Origin: Snodgrassella alvi SCGC AB-598-O02
GTDB taxonomy: Bacteria > Pseudomonadota > Gammaproteobacteria > Burkholderiales > Neisseriaceae
Length of the DNA stretch: 64,000 nucleotides
Direction: 5' to 3'
NCBI GenBank assembly: GCA_000725195.1
Contig: JAIL01000258.1
Span: 22,822 to 86,821, forward strand
The notes beneath the pieces were generated by a model. The model saw only the letters and a program-made list of their open reading frames with translations, was not told where the DNA came from and made no database searches. Shown one piece after another: positions 9,318 through 19,296 of the stretch (its first letter is position 1; every line of letters starts with the position of its first letter). Position numbers and translations under genes: made by a program.

Positions 9318-11360
9318 ATGCAACACCCTTCGAACCCTTCATCGGCGATGGATCATTACCGGGAATTAACTCTTCGCGGAATGATCCTAGGAGCCTTAAT
9401 TACAGTAATCTTTACCGCATCTAACGTTTACCTGGGACTTAAAGTAGGTCTGACTTTTGCCTCGTCTATACCAGCAGCTGTAATATCAATGGCTGTTTTA
9501 AAATGTTTCCATGGATCAAATATTCTGGAAAACAATATGGTACAAACTCAGGCTTCTGCAGCTGGTACTCTGTCTTCCATAATTTTTGTCTTGCCAGGTT
9601 TATTAATGATTGGTTACTGGCAGGGCTTTCCATTCTGGCAAACCACACTCATCTGTGCGGCCGGGGGTATTCTTGGGGTTATCTTCACAGTTCCATTACG
9701 TCATGTATTGGTTGTGAAAAGTACCTTACCTTATCCAGAAGGAATTGCTGCTGCTGAAATTCTTAAAGCAGGTGATCATAACCAACCACTGGAAAATGAT
9801 GGTGAAACACCGCAAAGTGGTGTAAAGCAGATAGTAACTGGATCAATCATTTCAGGTATTTTCAGTTTTCTGGCTGGTGGACTTCGTGTCATTAGTGAAA
9901 GTGCAAGTGGATGGTTTAAAGTCGGTAATGCCATATTTCAGGTACCAATGGGATTTTCTTTGGCATTATTGGGCGCTGGTTGGTTAGTCGGGATTGCCGG
10001 CGGTATAGCAGTATTATTGGGTATATTTTTTGCATGGGGAATTGCCGTACCCATTATCAGTAGCCTATCGCCCATGCCGGCTGATGCAAATATGATCGCA
10101 TTTGCAAAAACTATCTGGACAAGTAAAGTAAAATTTATAGGTGCCGGTGCTATTGCTGTTGCTGCTATTTGGACATTAATAACATTGTTTAAACCTATGC
10201 TTGAAGGTATGAAATTATCTTTTCAGGCTTTAAGTGGTAAGAATCAACAAAATCAATTACTGGAACGAACTAATCAGGATTTGTCACCTAAAACAATGTT
10301 ACTGATTATTTTTGCAACCGTAATTATACTACTAGCTACATTCTATAGTTTTGTTGCTAATGCTCCGATTTCTACTGGTTTAGCTTGTATACTGGTAGTT
10401 TGTGCAACATTCATGGCATTTCTGATTGGATTTTTGGTAGCGGCTGCCAGTGGTTACATGGCTGGTCTGATCGGATCTTCTTCTAGTCCAATATCAAGTA
10501 TTGGTATCGTTTCAATTGTTATTATTTCCATGATATTCATGGCTATTGGTCAATCTAATGGAGTCTTTTCTGTTAATGGTGGCAATCAATTCATGACTGC
10601 ATTAGCGTTATTTACTGCCGCCGTAGTTATGGCTATCGCTACTATTTCTAATGACAACTTACAAGATTTGAAAACTGGTTATTTAGTGCAGGCTACGCCA
10701 TGGCGTCAGCAGGTTGCTTTGATTATTGGTTGTATCGTGGGGGCAGTAGTTATTTCTCCTGTTCTGGAGCTGTTATACAACGCCTACGGTTTTGCCGGAG
10801 CTATGCCAAGAGAAGGTATGGATGTATCGAACGCACTTTCTGCACCTCAGGCAACTCTTATGACAACCATAGCAACTGGTATATTTTCCCATAATTTGAA
10901 TTGGGACTATATATGGATCGGTGTGGGACTAGGTATAGGCTTAATTATTCTTGATTTAGTCGTTAAACGTCTTCGTCCGGGTTGGAGTGTTCCGCCATTG
11001 GCAGTTGGTATGGGAATTTATTTGCCTGCTTCAATAAACATGCCTATCTTCGTTGGAACATTGCTTTCTTTCTTTTGTATGCGTCATATTAAAAAGCGTT
11101 ATAGCGACCAAAATGAACGTGAACGTGAGCTTAAAGCTGTTGACCGTCGTGGTACCTTATTAGCTGCCGGTTTGATTGTTGGCGAAAGTATCGTTGGCGT
11201 TGTGCTGGCAATGGTTATTGTTGGTTCCATAGCACTTGGTGAAGGGGAATCACCATTGGCTATGAATTTGACTAATTGGGATAAAACCGGTGAATTACTG
11301 GGGCTAGGACTCTTTATTGTTTCTATCTTGATTTTATTACGCAAAATAATGAAGAAATAA
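9318..11360 (+). CDS. OPT-family oligopeptide or metal-chelate transporter
   Basis: A polytopic membrane protein of 680 residues from the chosen ATG, which has GGAG seven bases upstream. A longer frame from a TTG at 9279 lacks a ribosome binding site. OPT-family features include ELTLRGMILGALITVIF at the N-terminus, NVYLGLKVGLTFASSIPAAV, and EGIAAAEIL in a cytoplasmic loop. About 14-16 hydrophobic segments are seen. Bacterial OPT proteins import peptides or metal chelates; the substrate cannot be told. It is a single gene followed by a strong terminator. Confidence 0.88.
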   Translation: MQHPSNPSSAMDHYRELTLRGMILGALITVIFTASNVYLGLKVGLTFASSIPAAVISMAVLKCFHGSNILENNMVQTQASAAGTLSSIIFVLPGLLMIGYWQGFPFWQTTLICAAGGILGVIFTVPLRHVLVVKSTLPYPEGIAAAEILKAGDHNQPLENDGETPQSGVKQIVTGSIISGIFSFLAGGLRVISESASGWFKVGNAIFQVPMGFSLALLGAGWLVGIAGGIAVLLGIFFAWGIAVPIISSLSPMPADANMIAFAKTIWTSKVKFIGAGAIAVAAIWTLITLFKPMLEGMKLSFQALSGKNQQNQLLERTNQDLSPKTMLLIIFATVIILLATFYSFVANAPISTGLACILVVCATFMAFLIGFLVAAASGYMAGLIGSSSSPISSIGIVSIVIISMIFMAIGQSNGVFSVNGGNQFMTALALFTAAVVMAIATISNDNLQDLKTGYLVQATPWRQQVALIIGCIVGAVVISPVLELLYNAYGFAGAMPREGMDVSNALSAPQATLMTTIATGIFSHNLNWDYIWIGVGLGIGLIILDLVVKRLRPGWSVPPLAVGMGIYLPASINMPIFVGTLLSFFCMRHIKKRYSDQNERERELKAVDRRGTLLAAGLIVGESIVGVVLAMVIVGSIALGEGESPLAMNLTNWDKTGELLGLGLFIVSILILLRKIMKK

Positions 11361-11380
11361 GCAACTATTAGTTGAACACA

Positions 11381-11408
11381 AACAGCACTTTTATAGTGCT
11401 GTTTTTTT
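11381..11408 (+). terminator. Intrinsic terminator after the OPT transporter
   Basis: AACAGCAC and GTGCTGTT form an 8-bp stem with the loop TTTTATA, followed by seven T residues. It starts 20 bases after the stop codon. Confidence 0.88.
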
Positions 11409-11741
11409 AATGTTTTTTATAGAGAATAGACTTAAATCAAATAGATTTAAATAGATAGTTCATGATAATCAATATGCATTTACATTGTAGTGTTTATTTT
11501 GTTTTCTGATCTTTGAGCTGATTTATCAAAATTATAAGGTGTTAAGCGGGGTAGCTAAGAAAGGATATGCATGCCTCTATAATTATTTCTAGTAATTAAT
11601 CTTATTCAACGTTACTAATATTCATAACAATAACTTAAATAAATATATTGAATTAGAATATTACTATTATCAATAATAATTTTAAGGTGTTCTTATACTC
11701 AGTTTAAGGATATTTCTCTAAAAAAGCTTTAAGATAATGAG
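11409..11741. other. Intergenic region between the OPT terminator and the tRNA-like gene
   Basis: About 330 AT-rich bases with no supportable ORF, repeat or RNA. Confidence 0.4.
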
Positions 11742-11814
11742 TGCGCCTACAGGGATTCGAACCCCGGTTACTGCTTAGAAATTGCAGTGTCCTCGGCCAC
11801 TAGACGATAAGCGC
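11742..11814 (-). tRNA. tRNA-Glu(UUC)-like gene with an aberrant anticodon arm and no encoded CCA
   Basis: The minus strand folds as a complete 73-base cloverleaf. The acceptor GCGCTTA pairs with TAGGCGC, the D arm GTC/GAC has the Glu-like loop TAGTGGCCGAG, and the T arm CGGGG-TTCGAAT-CCCTG is intact. The anticodon loop ATTTCTA places TTC at 34-36, so glutamate. Oddities: an A-A mismatch closes the anticodon stem (31-39), position 37 is U where a purine is normal, pair 2-71 is C-G, and the bases after the discriminator are CTC, not CCA. The tRNA-Asn at 51529 does encode CCA. It may be a divergent or decaying tRNA-Glu. Confidence 0.7.
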
Positions 11815-11947
11815 ATTTAATTGAATATACTAAATTATATTATATAATTGTTATAGCTATATTTAAATTAATTAAATTAGCTTTATATAATACCTAATAT
11901 TTTGAAAAATAACATCCATTACCTTATCTGTCAAAGTGAGGAGCACA

Positions 11948-12205
11948 ATGAGATAAAAGTATTTCCCCAAAACTCTTGACGTGTTTGACGATTTAACTGT
12001 TCATAGTATTAATCTTCTCTGCGATAAAAATTTAGACAGCGAATATCAAGGAATTAAACAATCGGTTGCTGATTATGTTGAATCCATCTTAATCAATGAC
12101 AATCAGACTAATCGCAATCTACTAGTAATGCAACAATTAGTCCTAGTACTTAATATTTTATCGGATATTGTGACATTTGTTAGTGAATTAAATAAATCAA
12201 TTTAG
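11948..12205 (+). pseudogene. Small ORF with in-frame stop at codon 3, possibly restarting at GTG 11981
   Basis: An ATG at 11948 with a good ribosome binding site (GAGGAG, four bases away) is followed by AGA and then TAA. The same frame then runs open to a stop at 12205. A GTG at 11981 could start a 74-residue product (FDDLTVHSINLLCDKNLD near its start, a hydrophobic end LVLVLNILSDIVTF), but it has no convincing ribosome binding site. The family is not recognised. Either a nonsense mutation has disabled the gene or translation restarts at the GTG. Confidence 0.45.
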
Positions 12206-12306
12206 ATAATAAAAAATAGAGTTATCAAAATCTCAAAAAGCGAGTTTTTAATTAAGCCATTTTCTTTGGTTCGAATTAAGTTATTCTAGGGTGTATTGAT
12301 ATTCAG

Positions 12307-14442
12307 TTATGTTTCATCTCTCTTGATTACTATTGGCAATTGATAATGAGTTTTGCTCATTAGATGGCAGAGATATGCCGTTTGTAAAACATGGTCAATC
12401 TTTATTGGTTGATTTTGTGTTAGTTTATTTAGCGTATGGCTTAGCGTGGTTAAGCCAAGTGAATTACAGTGAAATTGTAACGCCTCGATTTTTTGTTTAT
12501 CGCTACTAGATAATACTAGCCGACCAGAACTGGTTATTGCTTCAAGTAATGTTAAAGTTGGTTTTATAATATATGTTGTAATAGGATCTTGTTGGTAAGC
12601 AATTTGCGTATTGAGCTTTTTCTTGTTTGATAATTTTAGTTTTTCAAATAGATGATTGAATTTTTCCCAAAATTTAAGGGTATTATTTTCAATAAATAAA
12701 CTTTCGTTATCAAAATCCAAATATAGTAAATTAATCTGCTTGGTTTGCGACTCTTGATAAAAAAGCGCAAAAGGCTCTAGATCTAAATTATTGTCATTTT
12801 TTATGCATTTTACCAAGACAGTTAAAGGTTTATGTTCTGTTTTTAAAAAACAATTTAATATTCTAATACGCTGCTCATCTATACCATCCCAAAATAGTCT
12901 CAATTGTAGTTGATTGTTTTTATTATCTTTAATACACCAAACTAGGCATTGTCTAATTTCATCTAATGCTGGTGTTTGTGAATTGGTGATATGAATAGCC
13001 AATATATTGTCAAACAGAGAATCATTTACATCATTTTTTTGCAGATAATCGGACAACTCTGACCAATCATGAAAACCATTATTGGTACGAAACACTTGAT
13101 AATCCTGATCACTCCAACCGGTCTTCTTTAGCGTTACATTAGAACCCAAAGCAGATAAATTATTACCATCAGCTAGACGTGGATTATGCAAGGTAAACCC
13201 TCTTTTCATCAGCATATTTGGCATTGATTGCCATAGAGAGACAGTTTGCCAGATCGCTTCGCGATAGAAATTGATATCGGCATCGTTGGGTCTAGCTATT
13301 GTTGTTTGGTAATACTGATTATCCTCAGGTTGCCAAAAGTAGAATGTGGCACCTTGAGCACCGGTTTTGCTTTGCCACCAATAACCACCTAGTGGCAATA
13401 AATCTAACGCTTGATTTTTGGTTTGATATTGGCGTTTTTGATTACCGCGCATATCTGTAAGCTGTTGACCGTGGCTATTTAATAGTATTTGCAAATGTGC
13501 GGTTAAACGGGCTAAAAGTAATAAAATATCTTGTTCTTCAGTAGAAAAATGTCGATTAACTTGTAATTCAATTAATTGGCAAATTTGCCTAAGCATAGCG
13601 GCTAACATAGGTAACCCTTGTGCTCTGGCGGACATATTAAGTAGCAGTAGCTGGTTAGATTGACTTTTGCTAACATGAGACAAACCATGTTCTATCAATG
13701 AGTTAATCTGTGACTGCACCTGTTTAATCAAGAGAATTTCATCATCACTAAGCTGATCTTGCTGATTATTTTGCTGATGTTCGGTAATAATTTGATCTGG
13801 CCATTGCCAGTTTTTTTGATTCTGTTGAAATAGATAAGCAATAACCGCTAAATGTACTGCCTGTTTTTGCTTATCTGGTAATTCAGAAATGATACCAGCA
13901 AAGCCGGTACCCGCTGTATAGATAATTGGTGTAGTACTGAGTGGAACTTGAATACGAAGTTGAACGCCCTGGGTTTGCACGCTGACCGCATCGTTTTGTG
14001 ACCAATCAAATAAAAGTTGATAGGCTAATCTTATATTGGCCTTACCCACTGTTTTAAATAATTGGCTACTATCAATTGTTAATAGTTCGGCTAAAGGATC
14101 ACTATAGTGGTTAGAGGATTCAATTGGCTGATTAGATGTGTCACTATTAGCTTTAGCAGCAACTTGATCAATAACGGGATTTTCTTGTAACCATAACACT
14201 GCAGCGATTATGTGTTTACAATGTTCACTGGCTGGACAGCTACAGTTAGCCGTTTGGATGCCTTGTGGTGTCAGTTTGACTTGTTGGCTATCAACCTCGA
14301 ATAACAGATGTGATTGCTGGTGTTCGATTAATTTGACTTTATTGGCTTGAATATCTTTAAGTGCACGTCGAATGACGCCAACATTAGCATAGACAGCTAA
14401 AGCATCTTGATCGTAATTTAAGTAGATTTGCGACCAACTCAT
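12307..14442 (-). CDS. yehQ: SWIM zinc-finger protein, YehQ-like
   Basis: A 711-residue protein with a SWIM motif CxCx5CxH at residues 67-77 (CSCPASEHCKH), followed by IIAAVLWL, as is typical of SWIM proteins. The rest is mainly helical, with no other motif I recognise. SWIM domains bind zinc and are thought to contact DNA or protein. The start is the ATG that overlaps the yehP stop in ATGA, preceded by GAGGTG; a longer frame begins 21 bases upstream. It is the last gene of the Yeh-type operon, in the same position as yehQ in E. coli. Assignment rests on domain and gene order. Confidence 0.8.
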   Translation of the reverse strand: MSWSQIYLNYDQDALAVYANVGVIRRALKDIQANKVKLIEHQQSHLLFEVDSQQVKLTPQGIQTANCSCPASEHCKHIIAAVLWLQENPVIDQVAAKANSDTSNQPIESSNHYSDPLAELLTIDSSQLFKTVGKANIRLAYQLLFDWSQNDAVSVQTQGVQLRIQVPLSTTPIIYTAGTGFAGIISELPDKQKQAVHLAVIAYLFQQNQKNWQWPDQIITEHQQNNQQDQLSDDEILLIKQVQSQINSLIEHGLSHVSKSQSNQLLLLNMSARAQGLPMLAAMLRQICQLIELQVNRHFSTEEQDILLLLARLTAHLQILLNSHGQQLTDMRGNQKRQYQTKNQALDLLPLGGYWWQSKTGAQGATFYFWQPEDNQYYQTTIARPNDADINFYREAIWQTVSLWQSMPNMLMKRGFTLHNPRLADGNNLSALGSNVTLKKTGWSDQDYQVFRTNNGFHDWSELSDYLQKNDVNDSLFDNILAIHITNSQTPALDEIRQCLVWCIKDNKNNQLQLRLFWDGIDEQRIRILNCFLKTEHKPLTVLVKCIKNDNNLDLEPFALFYQESQTKQINLLYLDFDNESLFIENNTLKFWEKFNHLFEKLKLSNKKKLNTQIAYQQDPITTYIIKPTLTLLEAITSSGRLVLSSSDKQKIEALQFHCNSLGLTTLSHTLNKLTQNQPIKIDHVLQTAYLCHLMSKTHYQLPIVIKRDET

Positions 14443-15614
14443 TTCATCACCTCTGCAAGCCAAGTAGCAAAATGTTCGGGTGTTAAAGCCGCAATTTGCA
14501 TCCCTCGATTAGCCAGTTGTTGGGATACTTGCAGATCATAAACCGGAGTTGCATCGTAGTCTAAAGCGGCTAAGCCAAGCATTTTAATGCGATTAGCGTT
14601 GAGGCGCGCAACGGTGTTATAAAGATTGGTTAAGCTCACCCCTTCATAAAAATCACTGACAACAACCATAATTGTACGCGATGGATTAGTTATTTTTTGT
14701 TCCGCATAATTTAATGCATAGCCAATGTTGGTACCTCCACCGAGTTGTACTGTCATGAGTATTTCAACTGGATCGCTCGCTAAATGGGTTAAATCCACCA
14801 CTTGAGTATCAAAAACCAATAAATGTAAGTTAACAGCCGGTAACTGAGTAATAATACTGGCACAAATAGCCGAGTAGAAAATGGAGGTATCCATTGAACC
14901 ACTTTGATCAACACATAAAATGATATCCCAAGGAAGTTGGCGAGTAGCGCGAGAGTTAAAGATGGCTTTTTCAATAATGATTCGTTGTTTATCCTGATCA
15001 AAATGTTTTAAATTAGCTTTAATGGTTGCTCGCCAATCAAAGTTTTGGTTGCTTTTAATTAATGAACGTCGAAATCGATTTTTTTTGCCAGTCAACGCAT
15101 TAATAAAATTGGTCTTAATTTTTTGCAGAATTTCATCCACTACTTTTTTGATAAGCGCTTTTACCTCTTCTTGCACACTGTTATTGAGCTTACCACGTAA
15201 GTTCATTAATAGTCTCACTGAATTGAAATTGGGTTGTAACTCTTTTACGGCATTAGGATCGTTTAAAATACCTTCGAGCTGATATCGTTCAATTGCTTGG
15301 TTTTGCATTCGTTCAAAAGTACTTTTAGGAAATAATTTGCGTGTCTGTCTTAACCAATTTACAGTGTTGTAAACCGAGTTATCTTTTCCTCCATATTTTG
15401 ATTTTGAAGCGTTTTCGTCCTTAGTTAATAAACCTCGAGAGCGATATTCATTTTGATAGAGATAATTTAAGGCTTGATCAATTTGCCGATCATAGGGATT
15501 TAAATCATTATTGGGATTGAGATGTTCATCTGCGTATTGACCTAAAATTAAACGCCAACGCTTAATTTGTTCGTCTGGTTTGCTATCTTCTTTGGTTTGT
15601 TTATCGTTATTCAT
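14439..15614 (-). CDS. yehP: VWA-domain protein, YehP-like
   Basis: A 391-residue protein whose C-terminal half (about 228-390) is a von Willebrand A domain. The MIDAS metal site is intact: DQSGS at 236-240, a threonine in QLGGGTNIGYAL and an aspartate in VVVSDFYEG. The N-terminal half is helical and basic (LIKKVVDEILQKIK). VWA proteins of this kind partner with MoxR AAA+ ATPases, one of which is encoded two genes upstream. It overlaps yehQ by four bases and follows the DUF5682 gene by seven. No signal peptide is seen, so it is cytoplasmic. Confidence 0.88.
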   Translation of the reverse strand: MNNDKQTKEDSKPDEQIKRWRLILGQYADEHLNPNNDLNPYDRQIDQALNYLYQNEYRSRGLLTKDENASKSKYGGKDNSVYNTVNWLRQTRKLFPKSTFERMQNQAIERYQLEGILNDPNAVKELQPNFNSVRLLMNLRGKLNNSVQEEVKALIKKVVDEILQKIKTNFINALTGKKNRFRRSLIKSNQNFDWRATIKANLKHFDQDKQRIIIEKAIFNSRATRQLPWDIILCVDQSGSMDTSIFYSAICASIITQLPAVNLHLLVFDTQVVDLTHLASDPVEILMTVQLGGGTNIGYALNYAEQKITNPSRTIMVVVSDFYEGVSLTNLYNTVARLNANRIKMLGLAALDYDATPVYDLQVSQQLANRGMQIAALTPEHFATWLAEVMK

Positions 15615-15621
15615 ACCAATC

Positions 15622-18189
15622 CTAGTGTTTGAACCAATCGGTGAGTTGTTGCTGTTTTATGTGTTTGCTAATTGACAATTCCAGCGAGAGTGCTTTTTGT
15701 AGCTGATTTTCACTAAATTGATATTGTTGAAGATGCAAATCAGCATCAGTAATATGATATTTTTTAGCAATTTTTTCTGCCAAGGAGGCATTTTGATTTG
15801 GATTTAATTGGCTAAAAGCTAAACGCAAATCAGGTAAGATTTTGATAAACTGCTCTGCTGACCAATCTATCAGTAATTTATCTAAACTGTCTAATAGGAT
15901 GGATGAATGGATAACCAATTCTGGCGCACATGACATAATGCCAATAAAATAGTTAATAGTTTGTTCACTTTGCGTAGCTAAACTAAAATTGATATTGATA
16001 TTTTCTTCCAATTGTTGTTGACTAAAATAGGAATCCAAATAGCTAATACTATCAATTGCCCCTCGGATTAATGAGACCTCATTTAACTCAGATTGTAAAC
16101 GATGCAGATTCTGGTAAAAATCTTGTTTAAGTTGTTTAATATCAAGTTGATCTGGCAAATAGTTTAATAAGTCTCTAAACGAAAGTAATATTTGCAAATT
16201 TTGCTGTTGATGCTCAATTTCTGGTTGTTTTAATTTATTTAATAGAAAAAAGCCTTGTTGCACAATTTTATTTAATAAAGTAAGTAATGTCGATGTCGCT
16301 TTAAGTTGTAAAAAAGTTTGCCCTTGCCACAAGTAAACCATACGATGGCCACAATGAATGAGCGAATCCAATTCACCTTCACTTAGAATAAAATCAGCTA
16401 GATTATCAAGTATATGGTTAAAATAATCATCTAGCCCCATTAACGCCGCTTGCGTTAACTGCTCAACCGCCAGTAAACTTGCTGACACCATGTTATTTTC
16501 TATAAATTGTTTGGCGTCCATTTGCATTTTACTTATGGCAATGTGTTCCAGCTTAGTTCCCTTTTGTGATAACTCAATCAATCTCGCTTCCACCATTGGT
16601 GTCCAAGCATAACGCCAATCTTCAAACATCACATTTAAACGTTGACCATGAATGTAATCAGGACCATCAACTCGACTAGCAAAACCGACCTTTAAAAAAG
16701 TCATCAAGTGTAAAAAACGACTACGTTGTCGATGATCAGGTTTACGATAAATATCGATATGAGTGAGTTTTTGATTAGTATCATCCAATTTGAAACGATA
16801 TTTTTTTAAAGTTAAATAGACATCATTAACCAGTGGTGGTTGTGCTATTCCGATTGGTACTTCGCCCAGTAAATTGCCTGATAGACAATCTCGTATTGTT
16901 AACCAAAACTCACTACGCGCATTATCAATGCTCTCTTTAATAAAGCAAGATTGAATGGCATCGAGTAAATCATATCGTCCTGGTCCATTATGCCCACGCA
17001 AATCAGCAAGTAATATGGCTTGTTCTATGGCTGATTTTAACGGCACAAATCCTGTTAAATTATTATAGTTTGATTGTTGGCGTAATTTATGGGCAATTTC
17101 TGACAGTAAAGTTAAAGTTTGTCGTTGGCGATTTTCTCGTCCGGTTTGCTCTTCATTAGCAGTCTTATCATAATCCAACATCGATTGCCACGTTGTTTGA
17201 TAATACGCAGGTGAAGGCATGCCGGATGCATAACCATTTAAGGCATCAAGGCGATCAAAACTGTAACGAATTAACCATGTCTGATCTTTATCACCACTTT
17301 TTTGTTGACGATTAAATTGTGTCATGTCAGCTTTTTTCGGTAATATCAGCCGATTTTTCCATAATCCTTCAACTAACGCTAAGGTGTGAAAGCCTCCTGT
17401 TACCACAACAATTTTGGCTTTAGGATTAGATTTTTTTAGCTCACCAATTGCAGATAACATATACTGTTCACGTTGTGCCGATCCCTCAGCGACTAGCGAC
17501 TCTTGGCTATAATCGAGCCTTGACATGGCGCACCAAATAAATGTATCAACAAAAAACGTTTGCCAATCAGCAATTTCCTCATAATCTTTTAATTCAAATA
17601 GATGCTCCCAGACTTCGTCATGATCTCGGCAGTGCAGTTTTTGCATTAAACATTGAATATATTGACTATGTTTGAGATAAGTTTCAGAAAGTAGCGAACG
17701 ATCTTGCTCTAAATCGCTATTTAGATCCGTCTGTAAACTCCATGGTAAATCAATAAATTGTATCTTGGCCTGCTGCTTTTTTGCCATCTGCATTGCTATC
17801 CACTCTGGTGAGTAATGACAAAATGGATAAAATGCTGAATAGATAATTGATTTAGGTGTTATATCATAGGCATCATCGGTATCATCTTCCGTTTCTGGCT
17901 CGGAATTTGTTATTAGTAGATCAATGGTTTTTTCGGTTTGACATAGTACGGCGATAGGTGGCTTAGTGTCACTATGTAACAGTTGATCGATGATAGTAGC
18001 AAAACTTGATGGCGCTTCGATCAATATGTGTGTTGGCTGGACTTCTTCAATTAAGTGTTTTAGTGCATAGCTACAGGCAGGGCTATGATGACGCACTGGC
18101 GCAAAGTAGATCTGCTGTAACTGTAGCGCTTTGAGACTTTGTAACGCTTTTGATAACCTTTCCGGTAATAATGAATGGCTGATTGTCAT
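15622..18189 (-). CDS. yehM: DUF5682-family protein, YehM-like
   Basis: A large cytoplasmic protein of 855 residues. The N-terminal third has FAPVRHHSPACSYALKHLI near residue 31 and ILIEAPSSF, then KIVVVTGGFHTLALVEG near residue 260. The GGFH motif and the ordering resemble the TraB/ChaN-like fold; that comparison is an inference. The rest is helical and less distinctive. In E. coli the homologous gene is yehM, between yehL and yehP, the same order as here. It lies nine bases after yehL and seven before yehP. The biochemical role is unknown. Confidence 0.82.
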   Translation of the reverse strand: MTISHSLLPERLSKALQSLKALQLQQIYFAPVRHHSPACSYALKHLIEEVQPTHILIEAPSSFATIIDQLLHSDTKPPIAVLCQTEKTIDLLITNSEPETEDDTDDAYDITPKSIIYSAFYPFCHYSPEWIAMQMAKKQQAKIQFIDLPWSLQTDLNSDLEQDRSLLSETYLKHSQYIQCLMQKLHCRDHDEVWEHLFELKDYEEIADWQTFFVDTFIWCAMSRLDYSQESLVAEGSAQREQYMLSAIGELKKSNPKAKIVVVTGGFHTLALVEGLWKNRLILPKKADMTQFNRQQKSGDKDQTWLIRYSFDRLDALNGYASGMPSPAYYQTTWQSMLDYDKTANEEQTGRENRQRQTLTLLSEIAHKLRQQSNYNNLTGFVPLKSAIEQAILLADLRGHNGPGRYDLLDAIQSCFIKESIDNARSEFWLTIRDCLSGNLLGEVPIGIAQPPLVNDVYLTLKKYRFKLDDTNQKLTHIDIYRKPDHRQRSRFLHLMTFLKVGFASRVDGPDYIHGQRLNVMFEDWRYAWTPMVEARLIELSQKGTKLEHIAISKMQMDAKQFIENNMVSASLLAVEQLTQAALMGLDDYFNHILDNLADFILSEGELDSLIHCGHRMVYLWQGQTFLQLKATSTLLTLLNKIVQQGFFLLNKLKQPEIEHQQQNLQILLSFRDLLNYLPDQLDIKQLKQDFYQNLHRLQSELNEVSLIRGAIDSISYLDSYFSQQQLEENININFSLATQSEQTINYFIGIMSCAPELVIHSSILLDSLDKLLIDWSAEQFIKILPDLRLAFSQLNPNQNASLAEKIAKKYHITDADLHLQQYQFSENQLQKALSLELSISKHIKQQQLTDWFKH

Positions 18190-18198
18190 AGCGATTAG

Positions 18199-19296
18199 TT
18201 ATTTCCAAAAAGTTTTTGATACTTGATAAAAACTACGCCAGATATCTGACTTTTTAGCCCGCTCTCGTACCACATTATCCATATAAAATTGGATTCTTTT
18301 AATATCATCCGCATTGTCTTTCAAAACAACGCCAATCAACTGTTTGGCAATCTGTTCACCTGTTAATGTCCCATTACCAAGATAATGGGCATCTAATGCT
18401 GATGCATAGGCAATATTTACCGCTTCGGCAGTGGACATTACTGCATCGGGTGTTTTTAATTTGGCACCTCCCGACGTTTGCCCCTGTCTAAGCTCTTGAA
18501 ATGTCGTCACCAGTAGTTCGATAACGTCAATAGGTACAGTGATTTGTGCTTTTAAATCACCTAATTCTTGACTAAGTTGCCGTTGGATTAATTCAATTTC
18601 AAAATCTTTATCGGTTATAGGATTAACCGTTTCGAAATTAAAACGTCTCTTTAACGCGGCTGACATTTCGTGCACACCACGATCTTGTAAGTTTGCTGTA
18701 CCAATAATATTAAATCCAGGCTTAGCTTTGATAACACCGTTAGACCCCATTTCAGGGATCATCATTTGTTTTTCAGACATAATTGAAACCAGCATATCTT
18801 GAATTTCTGGTTGGCAACGGGTTATCTCTTCAAAACGAACAATTTTACCTTGAAGCATACCTTGATAAACTGGCGAGCCAATTAAAGCCCGTTCAGTGGG
18901 TCCTTCAGCAAGTAATAGTGCATAATTCCACGAATAACGAATATGATCTTCATTAGTACCAGCAGTACCTTGAATGGTTAAATTTGAATCACCACTTATC
19001 GCTGCTGCTAATAATTCTGATAACATGGATTTTGCTGTACCGGGTTGCCCCACTAGCATTAAACCTTGTTTTCCTAATAGTGATACAATTGCACGGTCAA
19101 CTAATGGGTCATCACCAAAAAATTTTCGGCTAATTCCCAAAGATTCATTACCTAAAATAAATTGACGTACTGATTTAGGAGATAAAAGCCAACCTTGTGG
19201 TTTATTATTGTCTTTATCGACTTTGCTTAATGTTGCCAATTCTTGCTCATAACGCTCTTCCGCTGTTAAGCGAATTGCTTGTTTCTGATTTACCAT
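18199..19296 (-). CDS. yehL: MoxR-type AAA+ ATPase, YehL-like
   Basis: A 365-residue AAA+ ATPase from the ATG at 19296, whose bases overlap the stop of the upstream yehI copy; AAGGA lies nine bases away. Walker A is GQPGTAKS at 83-90. The Walker B region reads IVRFEEI, with glutamate where aspartate is usual. The sensor-1-like segment is FNIIGTANLQDRGVHEMSAALKRRF. MoxR ATPases act with VWA partners as chaperones that activate or remodel target complexes, and a VWA gene is two genes downstream. The helical C-terminus ends SFYQVSKTFWK. A decayed second copy lies at 27550-27629. Confidence 0.9.
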   Translation of the reverse strand: MVNQKQAIRLTAEERYEQELATLSKVDKDNNKPQGWLLSPKSVRQFILGNESLGISRKFFGDDPLVDRAIVSLLGKQGLMLVGQPGTAKSMLSELLAAAISGDSNLTIQGTAGTNEDHIRYSWNYALLLAEGPTERALIGSPVYQGMLQGKIVRFEEITRCQPEIQDMLVSIMSEKQMMIPEMGSNGVIKAKPGFNIIGTANLQDRGVHEMSAALKRRFNFETVNPITDKDFEIELIQRQLSQELGDLKAQITVPIDVIELLVTTFQELRQGQTSGGAKLKTPDAVMSTAEAVNIAYASALDAHYLGNGTLTGEQIAKQLIGVVLKDNADDIKRIQFYMDNVVRERAKKSDIWRSFYQVSKTFWK

